From Tribonema minus (Eukaryota; Sar; Xanthophyceae; Tribonematales; Tribonemataceae), in the NCBI GenBank assembly GCA_017506865.1, contig JAFCMP010000065.1, positions 248,001 to 312,000 of the forward strand: 64,000 bases of DNA, in the 5' to 3' direction. Made by a program: the position numbers and the translations under genes. This document shows positions 37,986-48,325 of the stretch, one piece after another (position 1 is the first letter of the stretch; every line of letters starts with the position of its first letter). The notes below the pieces were generated by a model that saw nothing but the letters and a program-made list of their open reading frames with translations, had not been told where the DNA came from and ran no database searches.

Positions 37986-39364
37986 AAACAAACAGTACAG
38001 GCATCAGCACTGAGTTTTGAGCAACTTACGCTGATGATGCTGCCCACAACATGCACTGTGGAGCTGCACGCTCACTGAAGTCCTACTAATTTCATTTTCA
38101 GCAATTGTCACAGCCAAATGGCTCAAGGCTCTGCAGGTGCTGAGGTGCAAGTGCTGAAGAGCGCTGCCGCGTCAGTACATGGCCCCAACTCACACAAGTC
38201 GCCCCTGCACCATAGCCGTACGGAGGCTGTTGTATCAGAAAATGATGCGTCTAAACCATTACTTCAAATTTATTTTTCCTCGCAGGCCAGCAGCGGGCGT
38301 GGGACCTCGATTTGTGTCCATGTGCCAGCTCTGGTATTCATCATCGCTCCTTTCAAAGTCATTTGCCAATCCCATGTGCAATCGGTACCCGGTCAACAAA
38401 TTGCTTCTGATGCAGCTTGTTCACTGCAGTGGTGACAATCGGAGCCAGCGCTCAGGCCGCCGGTATTCTCAGGTGCGACACAAACTTGCATTTCTGGTGC
38501 ATACTTCAGCACACTCAGTGCTCTGCCGCGCAGCTACATCTGTGGTGTGGTTGTTGGTGTTGACAGGACGTGAAAGTATGGATTGGGCTCGCCGCTATGA
38601 TATAGTTCTAGAAGTATATAGACTGTAACAACAATGCCGCACTGCTCAGAATGCACCTGCGCCCAGGGTGCTTGAATGTAACTTGGTGCTGTCAGCTGCA
38701 GCAGGCGCACTTTTGACTGGCATTGTGACAGACGCTGTCAAATGCCAAGGAATGGCATGAGTGAGTCTTTGAGACGCTTTCACACCAAACTCGGCGCAGC
38801 GCAAGAAAGGATTGAAGCAGTACTCAGCATGCACCTGCGGCCGGGGTGCTTGAAGTCATGGACTATGGCGCCCAGCAGAAGGCCGCTCATCTCAATGTCC
38901 GTTAGTGATGCGCCCAGGTGGCAGACCTGCAGGCACAGGGTGCACGTACAGTAAATTTCTGTATCGGCTAGTGACTTGGGCTTTGCTGACTCCTGTGCTC
39001 CAGGGTATATTCCCAAGTGGTGGCTTGACAACGCTGTAGCGATGAGCAGACCAAGAAACTTGAGCTATCGATCGAAAGGTTGCACCTCCCCAGTGTCTGC
39101 CATTGGAGTGCTCAGATTGCACATGCAGTGCATACTCATGTGGAGCATACTCACGCAGAGCACTGTCGCGGCAGTAAGTTGCACCATCAGCGAGCCATAC
39201 AGCACGACCTCGACGCCAAAAACAGATGTATGCTCTGAAGTAGCTGTCACGCAGTACGCTCACGACAGACTGACGCTTCACACATGCCTCTTGAAACTGT
39301 GCACTGTTACGGCAGTTGCACCGTGAGCAATACAACATAGACTGCTCGTGCACGATGCGCGTGC

Positions 39365-39450
39365 GCGCACTGCTCCCCTGGTCACTCGCATGCAGCAGTG
39401 CAATGCCTGTGTGCTGTTCTCCACAAACCGGCGATTGTGGTATGTACAAA
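39365..39450 (-). repeat. Echo of PDE exon 9 donor edge (left arm)
   Basis: In reverse complement it reads TACCACAATCGCCGGTTTGT and then ACACAGGCATTGCACTGC, a decayed copy of the end of exon 9 (YHNRRHxADVTQAVHYFM). The right arm has the same echo at 55868-55945. Confidence 0.8.
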
Positions 39451-40398
39451 TACACCTGCTCTCTCTATATACTTCCATAGATATACACAACCTTTCATAT
39501 GGTACAGTCCCCCGTACCTGCATGAAGTAGTGCACCGCCTGCGTGACGTCCGCCATATGCCTGCGGTTGTGGTAGACGCTCACGGAGCCCTTCCCAAGGC
39601 CGCTGCCGTAGCCCGCCTCAATCTGTTGCGGCAGCGCTCAGCAGCTTTAGCAGGGTATGTAGGTATGATACAACAGGGAACTTGTGAACAGGGGACCTGT
39701 CAACTTGCAATATGCATGCGTCTGCCATTAGCAAGGCTGCGATGCAGGCACGTAGGTAGGTAGCAGCGCTCAAAAGCTTGAAATGCTTGGATGTCATGCG
39801 AGTACTGTACAGCATCACCCTGACCTTCATTCAAGCCATCATCCCGGACCATATCAACTGCTCAGGTCCAGATCGCAGTAAGCACAGCTTCTGCTCAACG
39901 CACGCTGTTCACTGGGCAGATGGCGCACTTGCCATGGGCAGCAACGTGGCACACGCCTTTGGGCCTGCAGTGATATTAATGTACCTATGCTAGGGGGCAG
40001 TGCAAACATATTATGTGAAATGCAGCAGAGGGAGGATATCATTACTTGGTTCGCACTCTGGATTTCTATGCCATTGCTTGCACTGCTGCGGTGCCAGGTG
40101 CATTATTCTTTGACCCATCTGCACTCATACTCGCAAGTCTGAGTCATGTGCGCACATGGGGGCATGTACAACGCGCCTCACCTGCACAATGTAGTTGGTG
40201 AAGTGCCGCTTGCTGAAGCCAAAGTGCGCAAATAGGTTGTACTTGTGCTCATCAAACAGGTAGCTGCACAGGCTGACCAGGGGGTGACCACGGCTCAGCT
40301 CATCCAGTAGGAACGCGTCAAAGTCCCACTCGTCAACCTGCGCATCAAGATGTGTTTTCATATAAGCATATAGGTATGTATGTATTGTGTATTACAGG

Positions 40399-40795
40399 GT
40401 GGCCACGGCTCAGCTCGTCCAGCAGGAACGCGTCAAAGTCCCACTCGTCAACCTGCAGGACGCCACAACGCTCAGCGTGAGCATGTAGGTATGTATGTAT
40501 AGGTATGTATGGCATCACTGGGGTGACTGCGGCTCAGCTCATCCAGCAGAAATGCATCACAGTCCCACTTGTCAACCTGCACGCCATGATAACGCTCAGC
40601 GTGAGCCTGAGGGTAGGTATCTGTATATATAGGTATGTACGTATCACTGGGGTGACCGCGGCTCAGCGCGCTCAAGTTCCACAGGTCCAACTGCATGCCA
40701 TCACAACGCTCAGCTTGAGCCTGTGGGGCATATTAGATGTACTGGGCCGCTGCTCAGCGTGTCCAGTAGGGAGGCGTCCCACTCAACCAGTTGTG
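40399..40795 (-). repeat. Echo array of PDE exon 8 acceptor edge (4 units, left arm only)
   Basis: Units near 40399-40455, 40520-40581, 40648-40696 and 40741-40795 repeat the start of exon 8 (VDEWDFDAFLLDELSRGH) with its acceptor side. The first is nearly perfect and the last poor. The right arm has no such array, so these copies arose after the inverted duplication. Confidence 0.9.
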
Positions 40796-41574
40796 CTCAT
40801 GATGAGGGCATGTGTGTATATCGCATGATACACGCTACTCCCATCAAACAGCACTGTTGGAGAGCGCATCGATGTGCCGTCAGTCACTGGTGTCCAAAAC
40901 AGGCTAGTGGCTCCACACCCTAGCCTAACCCTACCACCGATCCTAACCTTAACCCTTGCCCCACCCTTGACCCTGATGCAACTCATGGAAGTGCTGAGCA
41001 GCAGCCCATGCTTTCACCATCAGCAGCATGCCTGGCACATGAGCATCATATGGCACCCGTCCACTCATTTGGAACACTCGCGCACTAATTCAGCGGTGTA
41101 TCCCAATGCTCGTTGCCACTCGCAGAAGGTGCACTCCATCCATTGGTTCATTCATTCATTAATGCATCCATCCAGTAGTTCATTCAGCTATCACGTCCAT
41201 CTGCAGGGCACACGCGCGCGCACCAGCGCTCACCTTGCACAGCAGCTGGAACAGCGCGTCCCCATCATCCCCCGCGACAGGCTCGGCACGGCCGTCACCG
41301 CGGGACTGCCACCAGCAGCAGCGCTCAAAAACGCTGCCGCCGGCATGCCCTCCACGTGACACAGCTCAGCGGTGCCGCCGCAGCGTGCAGTGTCGCCGCC
41401 AGTCTGGGAGGCGCTACGCGGACTGGATGGTGCGTCGGCGTTGCCGCTGCCGGGCTGGCGCAGCAACGAGATGGCGGCGCGCTGCGCGGTGTCTGCGGAG
41501 GAGTTGCCGTTGTGCGCCGCGCTGCTGTGCCGGCGCACCTGCAGTGCACAGGTGGCGAGTGCGTGAGTTGAATG

Positions 41575-41775
41575 ACTGGGTGAGTTGAGGGGGTGAGTGA
41601 ATTTTTTGGGATGTGTGAGGGACTTGCCATCGCGCGCCGCGCTGATGTGAGGCCGCCGCACCTGCGCGGAGCGGTTGATGAGTGAGTTGAGTGAATGGGT
41701 GAGTGAGTGAGTCATGGAGTGAGTGAAGAAGTTGCCATCGTGCGCCGCGCTGCTGTGCCGCCGCACCTGCGAGTA
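41575..41775 (-). repeat. Echoes of PDE exon 7 acceptor edge (left arm)
   Basis: Two copies of GTGCGGCGGCACAGCAGCGC-like sequence with the CAG acceptor, at about 41628-41675 and 41735-41770, separated by GAGT-rich repeats. The right arm has one comparable echo near 53969. Confidence 0.85.
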
Positions 41776-41990
41776 AGAAAGCGGGCGATGATTCTTAGCG
41801 CGCGCGTGAGGACCGGGGACTCATCTCCGACTCTCTGCTGCGTCACAAAACCAGTGTGCCGTAACGGCATGCTCCCGGGCAGCGTGCAGCACCGCCAGCC
41901 CCCGCTCTCCCCCCCCCCCGCTGCCGCCTGTGCATCGCCGTCACGGCCGCAGCGGTGCCGCCTGCTTGTTCGCAGAGCAGCGGTAGCCGC
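41775..41990 (+). repeat. Direct repeat R2, copy 1
   Basis: It shares AGAAAGCGGGCGATGA, GTGCCGTA.C..C.TGC and CTGTGCATCGCCG with 42935-43145, in the same orientation about 1.15 kb apart. It abuts the end of the left inverted arm. Confidence 0.75.
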
Positions 41991-42691
41991 AGCATGCAGC
42001 TTTCAAGTACTGCGAAATAGAGCGAGGTTTGTAATTGGAGGTGTGTTTTGGTGAAGCATTGGCACACTGGCATATGGTTGGAAAATGGTTCTCCAACCAT
42101 GCGAGCGGGGCGACCTTGCTCAGCAAGTCCTACACCCAGGCAACAAGCAGTGACACAACAGGGCGGTTTGATTTTTTTTTGTGAACTTCAACAGCAGACG
42201 AAGAGCCTCGCCTTCTGCTGAGCGTGACCGCAAACTGCTTCTCAGTCAGCAAAAAGAAAACAAAAACAAAAATAGCATAGAGCGGTCAACAGAAAATCAA
42301 GCCATACTGGGCAATTGTGGGACAGCGGAGGCGCGCTTCTTGATGATGGTGATCAGCCCGCACTCGATAGCGGCACACCGGCAGTCACACAGGCGTATTC
42401 TGCATTGTGCAGAAGAAATTCATCAATTGAACAAAACTGAACTTCATCAACTGAACAACACTGCGCGCAAACACACATGCGGTGAACAATTCCTCTCAAT
42501 CGACCAGAAGCAGATGCAGAATAGGCAATGCAACTGTGGCGGCAGCGGCAATAGTGCAGATGAGACAGTTAAAGCCACCATATCTGGGCTGAAAGTTTAA
42601 TGTCAACATGTTCATTGATGTAGATGCTGGTCGGCAGTTGACTGATGGGCGCACAAAACTATAATGACTGTTGTAAAGAAGCTGGGGGAGC

Positions 42692-42714
42692 GGGGGGGGG
42701 GGGGGGGGGGGGGG
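42692..42714. repeat. Poly-G tract (23 G)
   Basis: An uninterrupted G run. Others: C21 at 43074-43094, G16 at 43814-43829, G14 at 52270-52283 and two G18 runs at 53373-53410. Lengths in such runs are prone to assembly error. Confidence 0.9.
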
Positions 42715-42934
42715 CATCGCCCAATGCACAAGGTACGCTAGACGGACTGCCGCATGTCAAACCGATTCGTCCTTGGGCGCATACGTAGCTGCTAAAAGTA
42801 CGGAGTAAATATGCTGAGTCACCATATAGCCAGCTTGAGAAAATAATTGAATGCACCCAATACATGCACCTTCTGTGGCGCCCCCCCCCCCCCCGTCAAA
42901 TACGGGGGGTGGAAGGGGGAAGAAAGGTAGAAAG

Positions 42935-43145
42935 AAAGCGGGCGATGAGACCCCCCATGCGCGTGAGACGGAAGGCTCCTCTTGACTGTCTGCTGCTTTA
43001 TGAAACAAGGGTGCCGTAGCAGCTTGCCCAAAGGCAGCGTGCCGCACAGCTCCAACCCCTGGCAGCCCCCCCGCCCCCCCCCCCCCCCCCCCCCGCCCCA
43101 GCTGTCGCCGCCTGTGCATCGCCGCCGCGGCCGCAGCGGCACCGC
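42935..43145 (+). repeat. Direct repeat R2, copy 2
   Basis: Partner of 41775-41990, with a longer C run in the middle. Confidence 0.75.
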
Positions 43146-44201
43146 CTCTCACCCGCTGAGGATGGTGGCCGCCGAATGCAGTAGCCCGGTCAATAGCTTG
43201 GTCAGTAGCTGTGGGCAATGAACAGCTTGTGGGGAAAAGTGCAAGTGGGTGATCGGGCAGCTCACATGTTGGAACTGCAGGGGCGGACACGCAAGTCAGT
43301 ACGTAGAAGTCACCGGAGACTTGTTATGCGCAGAGACAATGAACGCTGGGTTTCCGGACAAAAGAGTATGCAAATGATAAGGCAAGCCGTACTCAGTATT
43401 GGTGCGAGTGGGTAAGCAAGTCAGAAGGTTCCAGGAGACTTCTATACTTCAAAGTATGTGGGTTCTACATCGATACGCATGATATTTGTGCCTGCACAGG
43501 CGCAGTTGATGTAGGTCAGAGTGCAAGTAAGTGAACAGGCGGACAATACAGTGAGCAGCAGGAGCGTGCAAGTAGCCAGTAGGTTGCCGGAGACATGAAG
43601 CGGGGCATGTCGTGGGTTACAATAGGACAGTAAGTGAGGAATCAGGCAGGTGGCACTCTCAAGCTGGATGTGTAGGAAGAGAATAGGAAAGCAAGTGAGT
43701 ACATGGTCCACAAAAGATTGTGAAATGTGGGCATGATCCGCACCTGCACAGAAGCAGCATGAATCAGCAAAGAAATTCAGGAGGTGCGCCAACAGCACCG
43801 CACTGCCTCAGAAGGGGGGGGGGGGGGGGAGGGGGCGCACCTTATGCCTGCACATGTAGTGATGCCATATGTCGTTGCGCTGAGACGACCTGCGTTAATT
43901 TCTCGTTGCGCTGTTGCAACACGCACGGCCCATCGTTAAGGTCTGTCTTAGTCGGCACCAATCTCTGTGTCGAGGCCCCCACACCACGCCAAGGTGCAGA
44001 CCAATCGCAGGGGAACTACACGAAAGCTACCTAAACCGTTCGTCACGAATACAGCCGTCTCAGACATAGGGTTGAGCTAAGCTTGAATCTGAAGCAGCTG
44101 AGTCCTGGTGTGCATTCTGTTAACTGTAGTGTAGTCAGTGATTGAAGTAAGTGATTTGTACACAGTAGTGTGAGCATCGACTTTATTTATACCCTGCTAT
44201 C

Positions 44202-44546
44202 TTGTTGCTGTTCAGGAAGTGTAGAGCGAAGACTTTGTATTTTATAGTTATTTGCAAGGGTGGCAGATTCATCAAGGCACTTGGACGTGAGGGACGGCCC
44301 TGGGGGGCAGGGGGCAGCGGCTCCTCCCAGCCCCCAGAAGAGGACACGCGCGCATCGTGCCCTCCCACGATCCAGGTCTGCTTTCTGGTCGCGAGCCACC
44401 GACAGTACCCCGAGGTCGTCTATAGACAGATCACGGCCCCAGACATGTACAGGCTGCGCTGCGCAGCATGGTGCCGTGCGTTCACTGACCTAGGGAAGCC
44501 TCCCGCACGACCGCCGATGCCGCAAATACCAAGGGCCAAGCAATAA
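44202..44546 (+). other. Unassigned open frame, 115 codons
   Basis: It includes GGRFIKALGREGRPWGAGG and VASHRQYPEVVYRQITAPDM. The text is protein-like in the 44270-44540 part, with a change to higher GC there. No family was recognised, and the start and any splice partners are unknown. It could be a gene or retroelement fragment. Confidence 0.25.
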
Positions 44547-45169
44547 GGATTGCCTGGCCTTCACATCCAAATGCCTCGCGCGTGACAGAGCATTACCATG
44601 AGCACTGCGTCGCATTGCATGATTCTTCGGCACGATAAGGGCTGCAATTTGGCCAACACTCGCGTCCACTGCACAAGTTAGCGAGTGTCAATCAGCAAGC
44701 TTCTCCTTTCTGCGCAACATGGCCTTGAGACTGGTGTCATGGCACCTGGGCGGTTGTATGATGCTTTGAGCACAAGCCGCGGTAGTGTCACAAGTGGCCG
44801 TGTCAGTTGTACTGCAAACAGGTCATGTTTGCAGTACTACCAAAGACATGACCACTGATTACACCAGCCAAGGCGTGCTGTGTGAGCACTATGGTTCATG
44901 TTGTTATGACCATGGTCAACCTTTGCTGCCCTATGCAGGGCGACTTGCCCCCTTGGTCGCATATGCTAGACTGCTGACATGAAGTTTGGCAGTCAAATCG
45001 GTTTGCGTTTGCGGTTTTGTGGCACAAGTGGGGATGCTCTTAGTACGCTGCTGCAGTGTGTCACAGTTGCCGCGTATATGCCTAGCAAGTGGCTGGTACA
45101 GCAGGCTGCGTGCTGCCACATTTGAACCTGCCGTCCAGTCCCAGCAGCCAAGACTACACAGTAAGGAAG

Positions 45170-46450
45170 AAGCTTGCTGAACGAGATCCGCAAACCAAGC
45201 GCCGCAGGGGCATGGACAATAACTGCCTGCATCGCGTCTGGAATCATGACAAGTCGTGGCAGGTGCCGATGGAAGTGTCCTGAATTTAATTACATGAGAA
45301 GCTCAGGCCAGGGCGCCCGCTGTGGCAGACGCAATGGTACCTCCAAGCGTACACTCCGCCGACGCTGGGACAGGGAACCCAGCTGACACCACCGAGCGCA
45401 CGCCACGCCTAGAACGCCAGGGGTGATCTGGAACCGGCAGCACGTGAACACGCGTGCTTCCGAGGGCGGCGTATTGGTACCGCCAGTGCAACCATGCTGC
45501 TTGTGGTTGCCGCCAACATCACCTCCGGTGCGTGCGCCATGCAGGCTTGTTTTGCAGCGCCGAGCACACGCACCAAGCCTCGCCGCGCGCAGCTAGCGAG
45601 CGAGATGGACCTTGGAGAGGAAAGGAAGGCGACCCATCATCCTCCAAGGCCTCCTGACTATTCCACTGTAGGCCATCCGTGCGCCGGAGGTGATTCTCGC
45701 AGTTCAACTCACTGTTGAAGTGGATGAACACTTGAAGTGCACATTTTGAGCACAGCTGCGGCTCGCAGGCCACTCGCACAACGATTGTTTGGCTGGCAGA
45801 GGTTTCTGCTGGAGAGTGCTTCGATGCGTTGCAAGCTTACAGCACGCCATATCACGTGAGCTGCGCAGTCTTTGCTGGCAAACAGAGTTCCTGCGATGCC
45901 TAGTGCATCGTACTCATGAATGCGAGATATCCTCAATATCTATCCGGCCACGGTTTGCACAAAGGCTTTCAGCTCAAGTGACGATGCATTTGATCTGCAG
46001 ACTGAGTGCCGCTCGCAGGATAACTCTCGCACACAGAGTGTTTTGGCTGGCAGAGGTGTCTACTGCAGCACGCCTGGGAGAGTGCTCCGTCGCGTCTGAA
46101 GCTTACACCACGCCATGATATGTGAGTTGCACAGCCTTTGCTGGCGGCCGACGAGCCACATTTATCAATCACTGGGCTTGACTGCAGTGGCAGTCAGCGC
46201 CATCACATTAAAATATTTTGCGCTGGCAATACCCTGCCAAGCCATCGATTGCGTCCATCGCCATTGTTCATATACTGGCGTGTGGGACCGTACTTTACAG
46301 CGGATTAGATTACTTTACAGCGGATTAGATTGCCGCAGATGATGAAAAGCTTGATGATGAAAAAATGGCTTCTGCTGCAAATTTGAAGTCACAGGCAAGA
46401 GTGCCTGAAGTTACTGCGAACTCACACGAACTGTCGATGAACTGGAATGA
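45170..46450 (+). repeat. Dispersed repeat R1, copy 2 (B part tandemly doubled)
   Basis: It matches 24600-25675 in reverse complement. Part A is at 45300-45720; part B occurs twice in tandem (about 45725-45930 and 45960-46200), recognisable by GGCTGGCAGAGGT.TCT.CTG and TTTGCTGGC. A 21-bp tandem duplication (TACTTTACAGCGGATTAGAT) follows at 46293-46330. Just upstream, a short frame (45089-45283) ends in SWQVPMEVS; its origin is unknown. Confidence 0.75.
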
Positions 46451-46796
46451 ACTCGTATATACCAGGTCATAATGGTTTGAAAAGCGATCATGTGAGGCGT
46501 GGCGTGCAAGTATGCATATATGTTATGACACAAGTATCTGGCATGTAAGACGACTTGTCACGAGCAGCACTCAAAGTCAAGACCGACGTGGTGCCAGGGG
46601 GGGGCACATGGACGAGGACGTAGGGGGGCATCTCGAGATGCCATTTGGTGGCGTCGTTTGAGTGGTTGTCATCGAGACACTTTCAGACTGGCACTCGACA
46701 TATAGATTCCGTACCGCAAGCTTAGATACCATTCATCTGTGCTTTTTCGCACCCTGAGAAAGAATCAATAAAAAGTACGTATGGACTTATATTTAT

Positions 46797-47413
46797 AAAG
46801 GCCCAAGGGAGGCCGGGTTGCCTATGCAATCGAAAAGCTTGGGTCAACGCAGCAGCCTAGGCTGCGCTGTGCCCTAGGAGCTTGGATACCGGCGCTGCAA
46901 CACAGCCCAGCATTCGCGCTCCGCATATGTACGCCATGACGCGCTCCCCCAACTCCCGCGCCAGCGATGCTCAGCTCAATGAGGATCTGACGCTTAGCTA
47001 ACCCGGCCTTGCGTAACACATCTGCCTTCCCTACCCCTGAGCACAGTGCTGAGTGCATTGCCAACTCCTTGACAAAAAGTCTCGTCTGCTTGCCCAGCCG
47101 TCCGTACGGCTCCTGCACGAATGGCACAAAAGCCCAAGATGACGTCAAGGTGCTGGTGTGGTGCTTGACCTTTGCGTCCTCCCCCACCCCAGCAGCATAG
47201 CCGTCCGTGTTCGAGGCATTTGTTTTGCCTGTCAGGTACGAGCTCGCTGTGGGCGCGCGCACACTTGTGTCTAGCACTGTTCCCTTGTTACGGTATGCAC
47301 TGCTAAAGTGCAGACACCCTGGGTCAATGACTGTGTCCGCCCGATACCCTGGTACCTCAAAGACGCTAGCGTCCTCATAAAAAGTACTATAGTCACTATT
47401 GTATTCGCGTGCA

Positions 47414-47417
<4 letters not shown>
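46797..47417 (-). mobile_element. LINE-type retrotransposon fragment, 3' end of ORF2
   Basis: On the - strand the frame runs from the poly-A tract to TAG at 46824-46822, followed by a 25-base tail. Motif order resembles the C-terminal part of algal and plant non-LTR ORF2 proteins: VLDTSVRAPTASSYL (their DVTVxSP region), GEDAKVKHH, FVPFVQEPYGRLG, ILIELSIA and MRSANAGL. Reverse transcriptase is absent, so this is a 5'-truncated copy. It lies inside a 1.03-kb insert flanked by 20-bp near-identical direct repeats. Confidence 0.7.

Positions 47418-47454
<37 letters not shown>
47418..47454 (-). repeat. Poly-A tract (37 A on - strand)
   Basis: T37 on the + strand, the longest A/T homopolymer in the window, at the junction between the LINE fragment and the unknown transcript-like segment. 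Confidence 0.95.
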
Positions 47455-47456
<2 letters not shown>

Positions 47457-48325
47457 GCATATACATTCGCGTCAAGGGCATCATACTGATGCGAGGCGGA
47501 CACAACCTATATGTAAGCATGAGGAGTTCCGGGACGGCTTCAACAAAATTGTTTCTGTACAGGCACTTGAGGGAACCTGCAAATGGACACACTGATGTCA
47601 TCATTGATAGACCAGATTTCTCAAGTGCTGTGCAACCAGGAGACAACATTTGTGACACAGAAAGAGAGAGGATGACATGCGAGGGTGCGATTGCACCTCT
47701 CTTGCAACCGTTGAAAGATAATACAAAATATTCATTGCGTCCGCTGCAAAACATCTTTGCCAACATGCTCGACAACATCTACCTGAATCCACGAACGAAA
47801 CCCGACCTCATCGACTCGTTCAGCACGTATGGACTTGTATTTATCCTCGTTCAGCACTCGCGAGTATTTTCAATGAAACTGTTTTCACAATTCATTTCAA
47901 GCATTTCTGCGATGATCAGGGACGTGCGCATGATGGAGGACCTGCAGCATGGTAATTTTACCACCCTACGGCGTTAATCTGGGTGATGGCACGTTGACAC
48001 ATAGACCGGGCGTTGTTGGCGACCACTAGCTTGGCCATTCAACAGAAGTTGGGAGGTTGGTCGGCCCAGGAACCGCACAAGGTAGCGACTGCAGCGTTAG
48101 GCTGCTGCTACCGCTGCCCCCGCTATCATACCGCCGTCGTTTGCCAAGCGACCCACTCTCGATGTAAGAGAAAAAGATACCTTGAAGCTAGAAACGGCAC
48201 CTGGCTGTGTCGGGCCCTCGGAGACAGCGATAAGAGGCAGGCAGGCGAAGGGCGAGAGGGGGCGCAAGCAGGCGCAGCAGGGAGCTCAGTTGGCGCGTGT
48301 GTACGCGCGCACGCAGTCGGATTCC

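Larger units (their letters stand above)
33391..41538 (-). pseudogene. Decayed inverted copy of the phosphodiesterase gene (10 exons, no voltage sensor)
   Basis: Exon copies (-): 41538-41234, 40337-40182, 39622-39518, 38926-38835, 37739-37655, 36566-36384, 35844-35745, 34845-34789, 34394-34251, 33918-33391. They match exons 7-16 of the gene at 48.3-62 kb, introns included. Damage: the first exon is 305 instead of 303 bases (net frameshift), the sixth is 183 instead of 185 (2-base loss); in-frame TAA in the seventh (ACG TAA ATG) and eighth (GTA ATC GAA TAA). Key residues are lost too: the metal-binding Asp of ADISHP is Asn, and the invariant Gln of SQKGF is Arg. Splice sites are still present. 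Exons 1-6 have no counterpart. The last exon has longer Ala, Gly and Gln runs than its partner. It was probably never full length and is now non-functional as an enzyme. Confidence 0.92.
33310..41775 (-). repeat. Left arm of large inverted duplication
   Basis: Reverse-complement match to about 53900-62090. Homology starts in the TCAC/GAGT-rich stretch and exon-7 echoes and ends about 75 bases beyond the stop codon, near GCCGTGGGTAT. Exons are strongly similar and many intron landmarks (minisatellite, several echoes) are shared. The arms lie head to head with a 12-kb spacer. Confidence 0.9.
46777..47844 (-). mobile_element. Chimeric retro-insertion with target-site duplication
   Basis: ACGTATGGACTTATATTTAT (46777-46796) and the same sequence with one change (47825-47844) flank the insert, as expected for a target-site duplication. 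Read on the - strand it is: unknown transcript-like segment (47824-47455), A37 (47454-47418), LINE 3' end (47417-46797). The layout fits reverse transcription that began on the LINE RNA and jumped to the poly-A tail of another RNA. The unknown segment shows an open frame on each strand (+ 47489-47977, - starting 47778), neither recognised. Confidence 0.6.
41539..48325. other. Spacer between the inverted arms
   Basis: It contains exon-7 echoes, a direct repeat pair (41775-41990 and 42935-43145), long G/C runs, degenerate repeats at 43200-43700 (GCAAGT.AGT..GGAGAC), an unassigned 115-codon frame at 44202-44546, dispersed repeat R1, and the chimeric LINE insertion. The last few hundred bases must hold the promoter and leader of the VSD-PDE gene. 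No other gene was recognised. Confidence 0.5.

Noticed and set aside
42181-42600. 139-codon frame in the spacer
   Set aside because: No motif, no splice partners and unremarkable composition; likely chance.
46822-47778. A 318-codon frame on the - strand as one gene
   Set aside because: It runs through A37 (poly-Lys) and joins two unrelated pieces; only the part after the tract matches a LINE protein.
47489-47977. Open frame on the + strand as a host gene
   Set aside because: It crosses the inferred insertion border at 47844 and lies antisense to a poly-A-tailed segment; no family recognised. Kept only as part of the insertion.
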